From Phialophora verrucosa (taxonomy: Eukaryota > Ascomycota > Eurotiomycetes > Chaetothyriales > Herpotrichiellaceae), in the NCBI GenBank assembly GCA_002099365.1, contig MSED01000005.1, positions 186,001 to 250,000 on the forward strand: a stretch of 64,000 nucleotides of DNA. The letters are read 5' to 3'. Both the position numbers and the translations under genes were made by a program. The notes beneath the pieces were generated by a model. It saw only the letters and a program-made list of their open reading frames with translations, did no database searches and had not been told where the DNA came from. Below are positions 42,975-53,507 of the stretch, piece after piece (position 1 is the stretch's first letter; the number at the start of each line of letters is the position of its first letter).

Positions 42975-44615
42975 TCAGGCGCCGTTATCAATTCTTCTCC
43001 CTTGCCGACTGCTTTTTCTACCGCGAGTCGGGTTTCCGCCTCCCGACTTGGCCTCGCTACGTCCGGGCCGAATCCAATCTACTAGCATACGTCCTCTTCC
43101 CTTGACACGATCTAGGGACGACTCAACGATGACATCGTAAGTACCATCTGAATACCGTCCTTGCACGGAGCTTGCTCGTGTCCGTGTCGCGAAGCTGCTT
43201 TGTCGGCTCGGTGACGCTGTTGTGTTCGCTGCTATCGACGTCACGGAAGTCATCGTGGAGGCCTTTTCAGCATTGATTTCAGCCGACGGAACCCGAAAGC
43301 TATTTGCCGAGCTGGAAGTTCTGGTGGTTGAGCGGCTTCGGGCTCGACTCAGAATGCCGTCATTCTTATCGCGTTGGACCAGAACTGTCCCCGGTCCCCA
43401 CCGAGCCGTGAAGCCTCTCCAGACTTGCTTGATATCCTCGTCACGCTTCTTGATCAATTGGCTCAGCTGCTCCTCAATCTCCAGGATGCCCTGAGTGACG
43501 TCTGGGTTCAGGCTCAGGGTAGAGGGTAGACTGAATGCAGTGAAGGCACCACTATCTCCGCTTGGCAGTGCCCCAGAATGTTCGGCGACAATATCATGCT
43601 GCAGCAGACTCAACTGAACAGTAAGATTTTTGAGCCTATGAGTGTACGTTTCGAGAACCCCTGACTCTGTTTGGCGACGTGCTGAGAGGTCACAGTCGAA
43701 ACAAGCTCCATCAAGTGTGTAGATATCTGGAGGAGCAGTTCCTGGAACAGACTGAATCGCTTGCAGGTCCGGAGGTGGGCGCAAGAATAGACTCTCGTGA
43801 TATTGTACCAAGGCAGGCTGCACGTTTAGTGGCCGAGACTTCGGAGGTGATATATGAGGGCAGGTGGTGTAGTGAAAGGCTTGAGCATAGGCTGCTTCAG
43901 GACCAGGCAGTGCAGCTTTCCCGATCACGACTTGATCGCTTGCGGGTGGCGCTTTGTCTCTGCTGGCTTCAAGCGGAGTCACGGATGCTGCCCTAGAACG
44001 ATGTGACGAGACTATTGTATATTGACGACGAGACGATGTTCGATCAGGCTTGTCTAACGCAAGGCAATTCTCCGATTGCGGGCTTCTGACAGCTGCGGTG
44101 ACCGTGTCGACGGAAGATTCGATAGCCGCATCGCCCGGTTGACCGCAAATGCCTGCCCGTTCAGTGACATCCGAGATTGGGCTTCCACCTGCGTCCAACG
44201 TGATGGACTCGACTGTTGATGAGCTTTTCCAGCTCGTAGGAGGATAGGGTCTTCTCAGAGGCTGTGTCTTTGGCGTGATATGCTGGCAATATATGAAAGC
44301 CGCCTGTGTGCTAGGCTCTGAGGTATGGTGGTTTGAGATGATTGGGTTCGATCCAAGCGGCACCAGTTCGGGAGCGCGACGGTCGGTCTGGGGCGAGCTG
44401 TGGTCGTTGTTAGTGCGCCGATCTGAGCCTCCTATCGTGACTCGGCGCCCGCAACGGCGTGGTTGCCGAGGCTCATTCGTCGGACACGACAGACTCTCTT
44501 CGGGAAGCGTTATCATAACGTCTGGTGCAGTAGGATCAACCTTAGCCGTGACAATGTCTTCTGTAATAGTTCTCTCGCCGTGCTGCTTCAGGAAAATAAA
44601 AAATTCCATTTCCAT
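42975..44615 (-). CDS. Uncharacterised 546-residue protein
   Basis: A long uninterrupted ORF with an ATG at 44615; I do not recognise a family. The N-terminal half is low-complexity, Ser/Thr/Pro/Arg-rich and predicted disordered. A middle segment (about 305-320) has CFDCD, followed by a likely helical region LKNLTVQLSLLQHDIVAEH and, near 390-430, ILEIEEQLSQLIKKRDEDIKQVWRGF, which looks like a coiled coil. The tail is basic and Ser/Arg-rich and includes YDVIVESSLDRVKGRG and GRKSSRQGRR, possible nuclear signals. Its length relative to chance, and the helical block, support it being real. A regulatory or scaffold role is only a guess. Confidence 0.65.
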   Translation of the reverse strand: MEMEFFIFLKQHGERTITEDIVTAKVDPTAPDVMITLPEESLSCPTNEPRQPRRCGRRVTIGGSDRRTNNDHSSPQTDRRAPELVPLGSNPIISNHHTSEPSTQAAFIYCQHITPKTQPLRRPYPPTSWKSSSTVESITLDAGGSPISDVTERAGICGQPGDAAIESSVDTVTAAVRSPQSENCLALDKPDRTSSRRQYTIVSSHRSRAASVTPLEASRDKAPPASDQVVIGKAALPGPEAAYAQAFHYTTCPHISPPKSRPLNVQPALVQYHESLFLRPPPDLQAIQSVPGTAPPDIYTLDGACFDCDLSARRQTESGVLETYTHRLKNLTVQLSLLQHDIVAEHSGALPSGDSGAFTAFSLPSTLSLNPDVTQGILEIEEQLSQLIKKRDEDIKQVWRGFTARWGPGTVLVQRDKNDGILSRARSRSTTRTSSSANSFRVPSAEINAEKASTMTSVTSIAANTTASPSRQSSFATRTRASSVQGRYSDGTYDVIVESSLDRVKGRGRMLVDWIRPGRSEAKSGGGNPTRGRKSSRQGRRIDNGA

Positions 44616-45150
44616 AGGTGAAAGAACAAGGTGTAGTCAATCTTGGAATCCTCCGAATTTGCGTTTGCAGAACTGGGAAATATATTGTCGAAGTTGCGGC
44701 AAATCGGCCGAGAACAAAGAACTGCCTTGAGACCTGCCTTGGCCTGCCTCTGACCGCCTCGCTTTGAACATTGTCATTCTTCCGTCTCTAAACTTGAGAC
44801 TGACTCTCTGTCGGATTTCATTGTGCCCGCGAAGACACTGTCGTGGGTGAAACTTGCAAAGGGACGGGTTTTGCAACAGCTGAAACGGCAGGCTGTAGTT
44901 GAGAACCATGGTTGGGGAGCATGACAATCACCGGCGCCAAAACCGGCAAGGTTCATCTGCAGGTCTGACTCGATGGCGAAGAGGAAAAATTTGCATCACG
45001 TGACGCTTCCGCTTGCTGGTGTCGACGTTGGTGGAGATGGATATGCAGGACGCTTCAGGAGCTGCAGTAGGAGATCCGCGAAGATCCACAGGCCAACAGG
45101 CTCGAGGTTGAATAGCCGAATTCAGAGTTCGAGATGAACAACTAGGCAAC
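44616..45150. other. Intergenic, promoter of the uncharacterised gene and RAV2 3' flank
   Basis: 535 bp with no coding signal. Confidence 0.5.
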
Positions 45151-46237
45151 TCAATCCTCCTCGGTGCTGCCGGTCAAAATGATCCGCAAATTCATTCTCC
45201 AGCGCGCAACGTCGTGTTCAAGCGCACTGAGTTTGGCAGCAATGCTCATCAAACTTGGATCTCCTGACTCGACTCGTACCTTCTCGCGCACGACGACATC
45301 TTGCCGCCCCCGCCACTCATAGATCTCACCCATTTCATCGTGATTGGGAGGTTTGGGGCCCAGGCCCAGTAACCTCGTTCTCAGATTGAGTCCAGACAGA
45401 GAAAAAGCTCCCTCGGTAGGAGTACTGGGGGTCCCGCCGGGTGAAGTTGGAGCCAATGTCCGAACAGTGAGAACGAGGTTGGCATCTTGAATGGTGAAGT
45501 GCAAGCTGACGAGATCGCTCAGCGGCGGCTGAAAGACGTTCTCATCGGGACTGTTTGTCCACCATTCTGCTCCGGGAATTGAGCTGGGACTGGCACCCGG
45601 CACGGGACCTTTCAAGCAAGCCTTGGCTTCACGAAGCTGGTCGTGGAGGAGCTTCAATTGACCGGAGATGAAAGCAGAGTCGGTCGACTGACCCGTCCAT
45701 CTTGAGACGTCGATGATATCCAGGGAGTCATTAACAAGTGATCTCACCGCCAGAAGTTGCGGGAGAATGATCTCGGCGGACGAGGAGGATGAGTGAAAGA
45801 TTAGCCGCGTGGAAGGAGTCGACGTCGTCGTGCCTCTGGGTGTGTTGGGTGGCAGCGTCGTCAAGCGGAGGTGGATATCCTAACCCAGTGTAAGCGGAGG
45901 CCGGCATTGGACTTGCGGTGACTTTGGCCTACTCCTTTGACGAGCTTTGTGCCAACTCTCGTCACAAAGCCCTTGACACTCTCAGATCGAAGCGACGAGA
46001 GCACCAATGTCGAGCCAGGCTCCTTCGGTGCCAGCAATGCAGCACATTCCTCGAGGCCTTCTTTCAATGCCCCGAGTGACTCCTGTAAAGACTGAAGCAG
46101 CCACTGCAGCTCGAGTTTCTAGCGTTGAATCAGTGGGGGTTGTCAGGCATGTGTCGGTTGATAGAGCCTACCAAGGATTCATCTTCGGCCTTTCGAAGCT
46201 CGTCAGGAGGGATCGGAGGATAGACCCAGGTCGACAT
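45151..46237 (-). CDS. RAVE complex subunit Rav2 / Rogdi homologue
   Basis: RAVE promotes reassembly of the V1 and V0 sectors of the vacuolar proton ATPase. Exons 46172-46237, 45933-46118 and 45151-45879 all end in phase 0 and give 326 residues. The start MSTWVYPPIPPDELRKAED, then LKEGLEECAALLAPKEPGSTL, and after the second intron DIHLRLTTLPP are features of the fungal Rogdi/Rav2 family as I recall it. The C-terminal part has LVSLHFTIQDANLVLTVRTL, then GEIYEWRGRQDVVVREKVRVE. The ending in SALEHDVARWRMNL is the usual C-terminal helix. Only the third exon and part of the second are obvious as ORFs; the first exon was found by splice signals. Its neighbour across the divergent promoter is a SUR7-family gene. 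Confidence 0.9.
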
Positions 46238-47001
46238 TTGAAAAGGGTGCAATTAGAGGTGTTTGAATTTCAACCTTCTCCACGAAAGGCTGAAGGTCGA
46301 GATCGCTGGCTGATGAGCCTGCGATCGGATTCGCTGGCGTCTGCCTGCGAAACTGGAAGCCAAGGTTTACGCTACCGGCGGCCCAAGCACTGCGCCTAAC
46401 CTCTTCAGGTACGGCCTGTCAACAAAGTGGGCGTAGGTTTGATGACTGATGACGTGACACTTGCTTGGGTTTGCTGAGCTGGCGCCATTCTTGCTCGGAG
46501 GTCCGCTTAACTTTGGCTCCCGGGGACAGCTGGACACCTGGGCAAAGTGCTCGCACCTTCTCCAACTGAAAGGTAGTCCCCAGAATCGAGCTTTGGAAGG
46601 GCGCCGTCACTCGTGCCGCCACTGGTGCGTACACCATTGAGAGCAATAAGGCTCCTCTCTACTCTCTTCTCGACCTTGGGTGGTGCCCTCCACCGCGTTT
46701 AAGCTCTTTGCTGCTCCAGGATCTGGAGGCACTTACGTGGGTGGTCAGGATACCCCGATCGGTGACGAAATCCAAGACACACTCTCTGCCGGTGGTGTTC
46801 CGGCCTGCATACATCACCAACTCTCGCACCACAACCTCTTCCTTCCTCTGTCACAGATCCTGGTTCCTTCACCCGTGTCGCTTGCCCTAGTTCTAGCTCG
46901 ACAGCGCTGTCGCAGAGCTGCTATTTCTTCACTACGACTACAAGTGTTGTCGGTCTGATTTGATTGAGTGCGCTCCCGCACGCACTGGAGCTCTGCGCAC
47001 C
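46238..47001. promoter_or_regulatory. Divergent promoter region, RAV2 / SUR7
   Basis: 764 bp with no supported gene. Pyrimidine-rich stretches precede the SUR7 start. Confidence 0.5.
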
Positions 47002-47868
47002 ATGGCATCCCGTAAGTGGTCACAAACCTCTTCACGCCTTCGGTACTCTGACCGCGGACATACAGGAAATGGCCTCTTCGGTTTGGCATCACTGATTCTC
47101 CTCGCTGGCGGCCTGCTATTCATGTTTTTCATCCTTCTCGCCGGCGCGGTTGACCACGGTCCTGTCAACAAGTTCTACATACTCCAGGCCGACACAGCAA
47201 GAATACCAGGCGCACCTCCTGTCTCGAGATGGTCATATTGGAATGTCTGTGGCGTTCGCGATGGACGGACTCACTGCGGCGACCAGGACTACTCAGATGT
47301 CCACCCTGCGTTTCCACTTGACCCTTCCTCTCATCGCACCTTCGGCACTAGGGTTGGTGTTCCTCGAAACTTCTTCGAGCACCACGGCTACTACTACTAC
47401 ATGACAAGGTTCATGTTTGCTTTCATGCTCATGGCCCTTGTCTTCGCCGTGCTGGGCCTGTTCACCGGTCTGCTAGCCCTGTGCACCAGACTCGGATCAT
47501 ATCTGAGCAGCCTTATGACCATGATAGCCATGATATTCCAGGCAATCAATGCATCTCTGATGACGTGAGTATGCACGGTGCTGGATGGCTCGTCCAAGTG
47601 CTGACAATCTCCCAGGGCTGCTTATGTTAAAGGGCGCAACAACTTCCGCAACAACGGCCAAAGCTCTAATATTGGCAAATATGCATTCGGCTTCGAGTGG
47701 GCAGCCTTTGCTTGCTTTTTCATCTGCACGGTTTTGTTCTGTATGGGTGGAGCCTCGCGACGAGAGCCAAGGACCTCAAAGCGAAAGGGATTCGCTTTCC
47801 GAGGACGACGAAGCAGGAGCACAAGGAGCCGAGGCAGCTTTGTTCAAGACAAGGAGTATGGAGTATAA
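47002..47868 (+). CDS. SUR7/PalI-family membrane protein
   Basis: Four-helix cortical membrane protein of the Sur7/Pun1/Fmp45 or PalI group, associated with eisosomes, cell-wall integrity or pH sensing. Preferred exons are 47002-47011 (10 nt), 47066-47564 and 47616-47868, giving 253 residues. Helix 1 is GLASLILLAGGLLFMFFILL; two more follow TRFMFAFMLMALVF; the fourth is FACFFICTVLFCMG. The extracellular loop has WNVCGVRDGRTHCGD, the paired cysteines typical of SUR7 proteins. The tail is Arg/Ser-rich and cytoplasmic. The first intron (47012-47065) is 54 nt with no in-frame stop, so retention would insert 18 residues and still give a full protein. Confidence 0.85.
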
Positions 47869-48464
47869 ACATATACACCTGCACAAAAGGACGAGCCGAC
47901 ATGGCGCGCTCACCGTGAGGGAGAACGGCGAAACGGGAGACCCAATCACTGTACAGAGAACCGGCATTGATCGCAATACTATCCATTTGCGTTAGTATGT
48001 CGAGATATGAGGAAGAAACCATTGAGGCGAGGAGATGTCTTCAAGTTGACGACCATGTCACGAGAATCCCAACAATCAAATAGGTAGTGTCTATTTTAAT
48101 GATATCCGACTGTCAGGCAGAAACTCAAGCAGGAACTCGTCATCCGTAGGCCCTTGCCGTGGGAACCGCGGTGAAGGAGATGTTTGAAGGTGCGACTGAA
48201 TGCTCGGAATTCATCACTTGCTCGGTTGAGCCTCAGCTCAGATCTCCCAGACCCTCGAACACATCTGATGATTCTCACTTCCTCCTACTTTCATTCTTCT
48301 CTAGTGTTGACTTGATTTGATGGTTGGTCATAGGCAGCGCAGGTGGGCCTGAGGACCGGAGTTCACTTGGTCCAAAGTATATTTGTACCCAACACAGCAG
48401 CACCACTTCTTCCAGCAAAACCTCACCACCATGACCCAAGCACAACTGCCAATCCGGAGAAGCC
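47869..48464. other. Intergenic, no supported gene
   Basis: 3' flank of the SUR7-family gene and of the small minus-strand gene. Nothing else seen. Confidence 0.5.
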
Positions 48465-48711
48465 TCAGAGACGTCCCCCCAACTCGGATGTGTGCAACTT
48501 GGCGTCAATATCATCATCCCTCAAGCTCGAAACTGTTGGATCGCTGAGTGTGTGCTACCCCAAAGTCAGCAACCTCAAGAGATGGAAACACATACTCACT
48601 TCGCAGACTTCGGGCCGCATAGTGGGCGGCCTGCCACAAGCCCAGAAGAGCGATAAAGGCCATGAACACCCCAAAGACAATGGAGACGGTGACCTCGGCC
48701 CCGAGCCCCAT
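48465..48711 (-). CDS. Possible small single-pass membrane protein (64 residues)
   Basis: Two exons, 48596-48711 and 48465-48543, join with a GTATGT donor and a CTCAG acceptor to an ORF starting MGLGAEVTVSIVFGVFMAF. One clear transmembrane helix (about residues 8-27) is followed by a basic segment (HYAARSLR) and an acidic tail containing SSLRDDDIDAKLH, ending GGRL. The 52-nt intron is of normal size. No family is recognised. The exon-2 frame looks protein-like and would be meaningless without the splice, which is the main support. An extra 5' exon upstream is possible because CAG precedes the region. Confidence 0.5.
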
Positions 48712-49915
48712 TGTGGACACCTGATGTGGCTGTGCGGGAGAAAGATGTGGCGATAGGATGTTCGGATGGGTAACGGGCCGTTGACAAGGCAGACTTCAGG
48801 TGCTGCAGGGCCGTCGCACGATTCCTAATATTCAATTCTAAGGAGGCGTCCGTAGAGGTGAGTGAAGACGCTTGTACGGTTCTGATCGATCTTGAGATGT
48901 CGGAAGCTGATTACAGTGCTGGCGACGTGTAAGCCAACTTCCATTGCAGTGGTGCAGGAGCGCTATATACTCTATGTCAACAACTTTTGTGCGAACAACT
49001 TTGAAACCCCAGTCCTACAAGGCTGTGCAGGAGGCTGTTGGAATCGCACCTCAGCCTATCCGGCGCGATGGTGGCTCCAGGCGGCCAGGGTCAACCAGTC
49101 TAGTCTACCCCTGATCAGAAGACCCATGTTGCTAAAATGGCCGACCCTGACGAGAGCTTTCAAGTGACCTTTCCCGATGTCCCGCAGCCTAAGGAAGAGG
49201 GAGGAACAACTTTTGCAGAGACCAGCTGTTTTGTTGTAGCCGGACGCCAGTTGCCAAAAGAGCCCTCTCTGGCACAAGTCGCAACTTGTGCTAGCCGGAT
49301 CCGCTGCGATTGGTTTGCTGGATTGCCTGCATAATGGCCCCGATGGTCCCGTCCGGAGGTGACCCGGTGGCGTTTGAAAGCAGGCCCTTTGCGCCTTGAG
49401 AAATACTCTGTTCTGGGTATGTACCAGCAGCGACTTGCCATCATCCCAATCGTTACTCGGTGGAGCCCTTCGGTCTGCTCCCTCGGCGGTTCTTGGCTTG
49501 CCTGGGTGATGTATGGACCTGCAAGTGCCATACGTTACAACCTTTGTGTCGACTGGAGTTGCTCAGTTTGGTCCGCTGCCACAATGAGAACACGCTACAA
49601 GCCTTGTACCCTTCGCGCAAACGGTGGTTGGCTATCTGCGGTTAAGCTGCAGACGAACGTAATCCAGACTACAATTTTGGGCCTTCCTTGACAAACATTC
49701 TCTGCAACTTATGTCGTTAAGTTACTGGAAATGAATAGCAACTTTGGTCATTTCTCTGGCGTTCTATATCTTGAGCTGCTTGACATGAGGGAAGCCTAAT
49801 CTGCACCTCTAAGCTACATTCATGACTTGCGGAGTTTACTTTTGTACTTCGCTGTTGCCGCTCTCCAAGCTTTGGGCTTTTCGATAGTTCATGCAAAGGA
49901 ACAACCGGTGCCTTC
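48712..49915. other. Intergenic, no supported gene (1.2 kb)
   Basis: An ATG at 49137 opens a 65-codon ORF (MADPDESFQVTF) with a good context, but it has no family motif and no clear splice partner. A perfect 8-bp inverted repeat GCACAAGT / ACTTGTGC (4-nt spacer) lies at 49272-49291. Confidence 0.5.
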
Positions 49916-51441
49916 ATGTCCACGGAGCATCGACGAAATGCGCGGGCTCCGCCCATTTCAGAAGCTGCCTGGAACCGCCACCGTCCTGCTATCGAACGTC
50001 TTTATCGGGGTCACGAACTCGCAGATGTGATCAAGAGGATGAAGCGTGACCATGATTTCCATGCGACAGACAAACAGTACAAACGGCAATTTGCTAGATG
50101 GGGTATTCGAAAGAATTTCAGCTCAAAGGAAATGGAAGATGTCCTAGGATAGCCAATGGAGAATGCCATCATCCAGGGTGTCCAGGTTCCAAGAGCGAAG
50201 ATCACGAGATTCGAGCGACGGCAACGCCTCAAGACCCCAGTTGTAAATCATGATCAGATCTGGTTTCAACGGGAAGATCTGAGTCCGCCTCCAAGGTAGT
50301 TACTCCGTTGAATTCATGCTCACAGATGATCACTAAACCCATAGTGCTCATCGAGGGCAGAAAGACGACCACACCAAAGGCCTAGACGTCGAGGTGGTTC
50401 ATCTTCGACAAAACCACGTCATGCCAAAGGATTGAGATACCACGATCCAGCAGCAGCAGATCCCCATTGATCATCTGCAGCAAGAGATTTTCAGCCCGAG
50501 TCAATACCTTGCCGAAACTGCCTATCGTGTAACTGTGCCCAAAGGTGGATTGGAGAACCGCACAAGCACTCGACGCTCCGATTCATCGATGTCTTCAATG
50601 GGTGAAAGGCCATCCCGTGAGCTCCAGGGGCAGGATGAGCTTGCCAGTAACTTGCGTCAAGATCGTCTAGAAACCCGGTACCACCCAAGCGACGCTGGGA
50701 CTTTTTTGGAATCCCTTCAGAAATATGCGACGCTCAGAATGGTAAGTGTGTCTGCCTTCTATGCAGCTCTTGACTGGGTTATCAGTTTGAAGAGGCGAAT
50801 TTCAAATTGTCGGCTGCCTGTTCTCTCGGAATCTCCTTAATGCATCAGTTTATGGCGTTTATATCTGATCCTGAAGGAGGGAGTCCTCTGGCCGACTACG
50901 CGAAATTGGGACTGTTCGGTACCAGAAGGCTTGTAATTGCCTGGAAATATCTTCTGTCGATCAAAGTATCAACTCATTGTCCGAACCTAAGGTTCGGATC
51001 TTGCAACGTTGAGTCAATCCGCCGCGCCCGAAAAGTTATGTCGGCAGGAGTCTCTGGCCGTCAACGACGGCGCGTCAGGGCCTTTACGGCCTTGAAGCTT
51101 GCCAAACACTGTACGGCTCCTCTGCCCACCGGTCAACCGAAATGCTGACCATTTTCGAGGTATCGATAACTCATGGGCCCCCTTACATATGGACAAGCGA
51201 TTACTCACAAAAGATGAACCCTGGAGCCGTGTTCCTCGAACACGTGAATAACCTAGAGAGCGAGCTGAAGGACCTATTGGAGATCCAGCATCCAAGTCAA
51301 ATTGACTTGCCACCCCGTCTGGCTTCTACCGTGTTCCCAGAAGAGTGGGAGGCGTGGGAGTCTTGGGTGATACCGGATGCCAAAGCGGTCCCCCTCGAAT
51401 TCTTGAGCGCAAACATAGCAGCTATGTTGCCCGGGGCATGA
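49916..51441 (+). pseudogene. Clr5-domain gene, apparently interrupted
   Basis: The first ORF (49916-50152) encodes a Clr5 domain: AAWNRHRPAIERLYRG, then DVIKRMKRDHDFHATDKQYKR, then WGIRKNFSSKEMEDVL, a DNA-binding-like module found in many uncharacterised filamentous fungal proteins. An in-frame TAG at 50150-50152 ends it, yet protein-like sequence continues in the same frame (VQVPRAKITRFERRQRL) and then, in other frames and after likely introns (for example 50742-50785), through LQGQDELASNLRQDRLE and FLESLQKYATL to ELKDLLEIQHPSQIDLPPRL, ending at 51441. No single splice set I tried gives one open frame. I infer a decayed or recently interrupted gene; a functional short Clr5 protein from the first ORF remains possible. 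Confidence 0.6.
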
Positions 51442-51871
51442 CCAGATCTTCTGACCTGGGTTCCCAAATGTACTGAGTCGGTGATATTCTTTTTCACCGG
51501 CTACTCGTCCGGATTCGCTTCAACGGATGGATTTTATTTCGTCACGGTTGACCTGGTCCACCGGAAATTGTGTTTCCAGTCAGGGGCGGAATTCAACCAG
51601 ATAGCTTCGATGATGACAATTTCATGAACGTTAAGCCCAGCCCACGCGTCGTCAAGAACGAAATCAATGTTCCCGTTGATGCAAGAGGCTGCTGCGGTGC
51701 CTCGAGCATGTAAAGTTTACCACACCTAGGACGGACGTTCCAAGGTCGGATGAAACCTGCGCAAGGCTTGCGGGCGAAATGCAGATTCCTCTCGAGCCAC
51801 AAAATCCAGCATCCACTTCCTAAGGATCTCGCCTGAGGGCTCTCCGAAGCGGCGCTCTCCATGGCTTTATT
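51442..51871. other. Intergenic, no supported gene
   Basis: Between the end of the Clr5 remnant and the Med10 stop. No gene seen. Confidence 0.5.
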
Positions 51872-52426
51872 TCACTGATTCGCAGACCCGTGGTCAGGTC
51901 CGTGTCCATGCCCATGCCCATGTTCATGTTCATGGGCGTCCTCAGCCCTCTCGGCGTCGTGAGCGCCATTCGTGCTCGACCTTGAGTCGTCCTGTTCCTC
52001 GAAGCCAGCATTCCTCAGCACCCTGTCCACCTGGGCACTCACGCCGGGGATGCCCTCCTTCAACTTGCGCGCATAGACGTGCGTGAAGTCGCGGAAGGCG
52101 CGCTGCTTGCCGTGGACGACGGCGTTGCCGCGCTGCACGATCTCGACAAAGTCGCGGGTGAAGATGTCCGGGTTGCGGCCGTCGTCGACGTAGTCGACAA
52201 TCTCCGGCGCGATGGCCACCTGGTGGATGTAGTTGTTCGGCGACTCGTGCGGGGACGTCAGGCGCTTCAGCTCGGCGAGCGCGGTCGTCAGGTCGGTGAG
52301 CTTGTCGACGAGCAGGTCCTGTGTCTGCGGGATGTAGCCGTGCGTCTGCAGCTGGATGTCGGTCAGGTGCTGGATGATGCCTTTGATGGTGTTGTGCACG
52401 CTGCTGGTGTCCTTGACGGGCGCCAT
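51872..52426 (-). CDS. Mediator complex subunit 10 (Med10/Nut2)
   Basis: Middle-module subunit of Mediator, linking transcription factors to RNA polymerase II. From the ATG at 52426 it is 184 residues, close to fungal Med10 length. Typical blocks are KGIIQHLTDIQLQTHGYI, LTDLTTALAELKRL, the VPxxIVxYVDDGRNPDIFTRDFVE region (here AIAPEIVDYVDDGRNPD), and KAFRDF (here RAFRDFTHVYA). The C-terminus has an alternating His-Glu/His-Gly run. The same frame stays open upstream to an ATG at 53242, which would give a 456-residue protein; I favour the shorter form because it starts just before the conserved domain. Confidence 0.9.
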   Translation of the reverse strand: MAPVKDTSSVHNTIKGIIQHLTDIQLQTHGYIPQTQDLLVDKLTDLTTALAELKRLTSPHESPNNYIHQVAIAPEIVDYVDDGRNPDIFTRDFVEIVQRGNAVVHGKQRAFRDFTHVYARKLKEGIPGVSAQVDRVLRNAGFEEQDDSRSSTNGAHDAERAEDAHEHEHGHGHGHGPDHGSANQ

Positions 52427-53507
52427 CGTGCTGTTGCGGACGAGGCGCTCAGAAACAGGGAGGTCCTCGAAGGTGGTCCCGATTTGGAATGTCGGCGACA
52501 ACGACGACGACAACGATGACGCTGCTGCTGGGGAGGTAGGCGCAGGGAATAGTCCTCCTCTCGGGCCGTATGAGCCAAAGGGGCCAGTGTTGGATGTGGA
52601 AACAAGGCCCTGGTGGAGTGCTGCCTTTGCCTGGATGAGGCGTCGGTCTGCTTCCGCCTCCGGTGAAGAATATGCGGTAAACGGGGTGCTGCTGGTCTGG
52701 GTGTTATCCGCGTCTGAGAGGCTCGATGAGGGAAGTGACTTGAGAGACGCTGCGGACGAAGGCGTGCGCGCCGTCGATGCCGCCGGGTGTGATGACCGAA
52801 GTGGAGGGACAGGACCAGCGACCGCTGAAAGAAGGTGTCTCTGTGCTGCGGCGTCGATGGCGAGCAACTTCCAGGGTGCAAGTTTGAGCGTCACGAACGA
52901 GCCACTCCACCGGTGCACGAAGCCCTTGACCCTTCCGTCGTACTGTGGAAAGGTCAACAGCCTCTCTCGCGGCAGCCGGATGCCGATTCTGTACGAGTAT
53001 TTCGTCTTGTGATGGCGATGGACGCGCAAGTTGGGGTCGTTGTCGAATCTTTTGCCCTTGCTTCCAGCCCTAGCGACAGTCCGAGTGCCCGAGGCTGCTC
53101 CGACGCGGTAACAGGACAAACTGGGGCCAATATCCTGGTCGCTGTCCGGCTTGCCAAGTGACTGCGCATTGGTTGTCTCGGGGTCCCGCGCTCTAGCCCC
53201 GCGCCATGGCGTTGAAGCCTTGGATGCTGGTGACGCCGCCATTCGAAACCTTTTAGTGACGAGGTGGAACGTGGAGTGCCAAACAGAGGATGAGAGGAGT
53301 ATTGAACAGCGAACGGTGGGTTCGAGTGACTGTGCAGAGAGAAGAGGAAGAACGATGAGCACTGGCAGTGGCAGAGAAAGTGACAGTCACGAAGTGCGAA
53401 ATAGTGAATCTTCACTTTCACTTTACTCTTGTAGATAACCGGCAACGGCGACGATGATGGGCCATTGGTTTACTTCTACGTGTATATGCCTCCCACAACA
53501 TCACTCA
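52427..53507. other. Upstream region of Med10 with long in-frame ORF extension
   Basis: A GC-rich stretch that is open on both strands. The minus frame continuous with Med10 extends 272 codons to an ATG at 53242 (MAASPASKAS) and encodes Ser/Ala/Pro-rich sequence plus a block KTKYSYRIGIRLPRERLL that I do not recognise. It could be an N-terminal extension, a separate upstream gene, or a chance ORF in GC-rich DNA. Confidence 0.45.

Noticed and set aside
49272..49291. 8-bp inverted repeat GCACAAGT/ACTTGTGC as a possible terminator or regulatory hairpin
   Set aside because: There is no gene context, no T-run, and such hairpins are not terminators in eukaryotic nuclear DNA.
49359..49691. 110-codon plus ORF starting with GTG
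   Set aside because: No ATG in a suitable place and no motif; a chance ORF.
52356..53012. 218-codon plus-strand ORF opposite Med10
   Set aside because: It is antisense to conserved Med10 sequence; the long frame follows from high GC.
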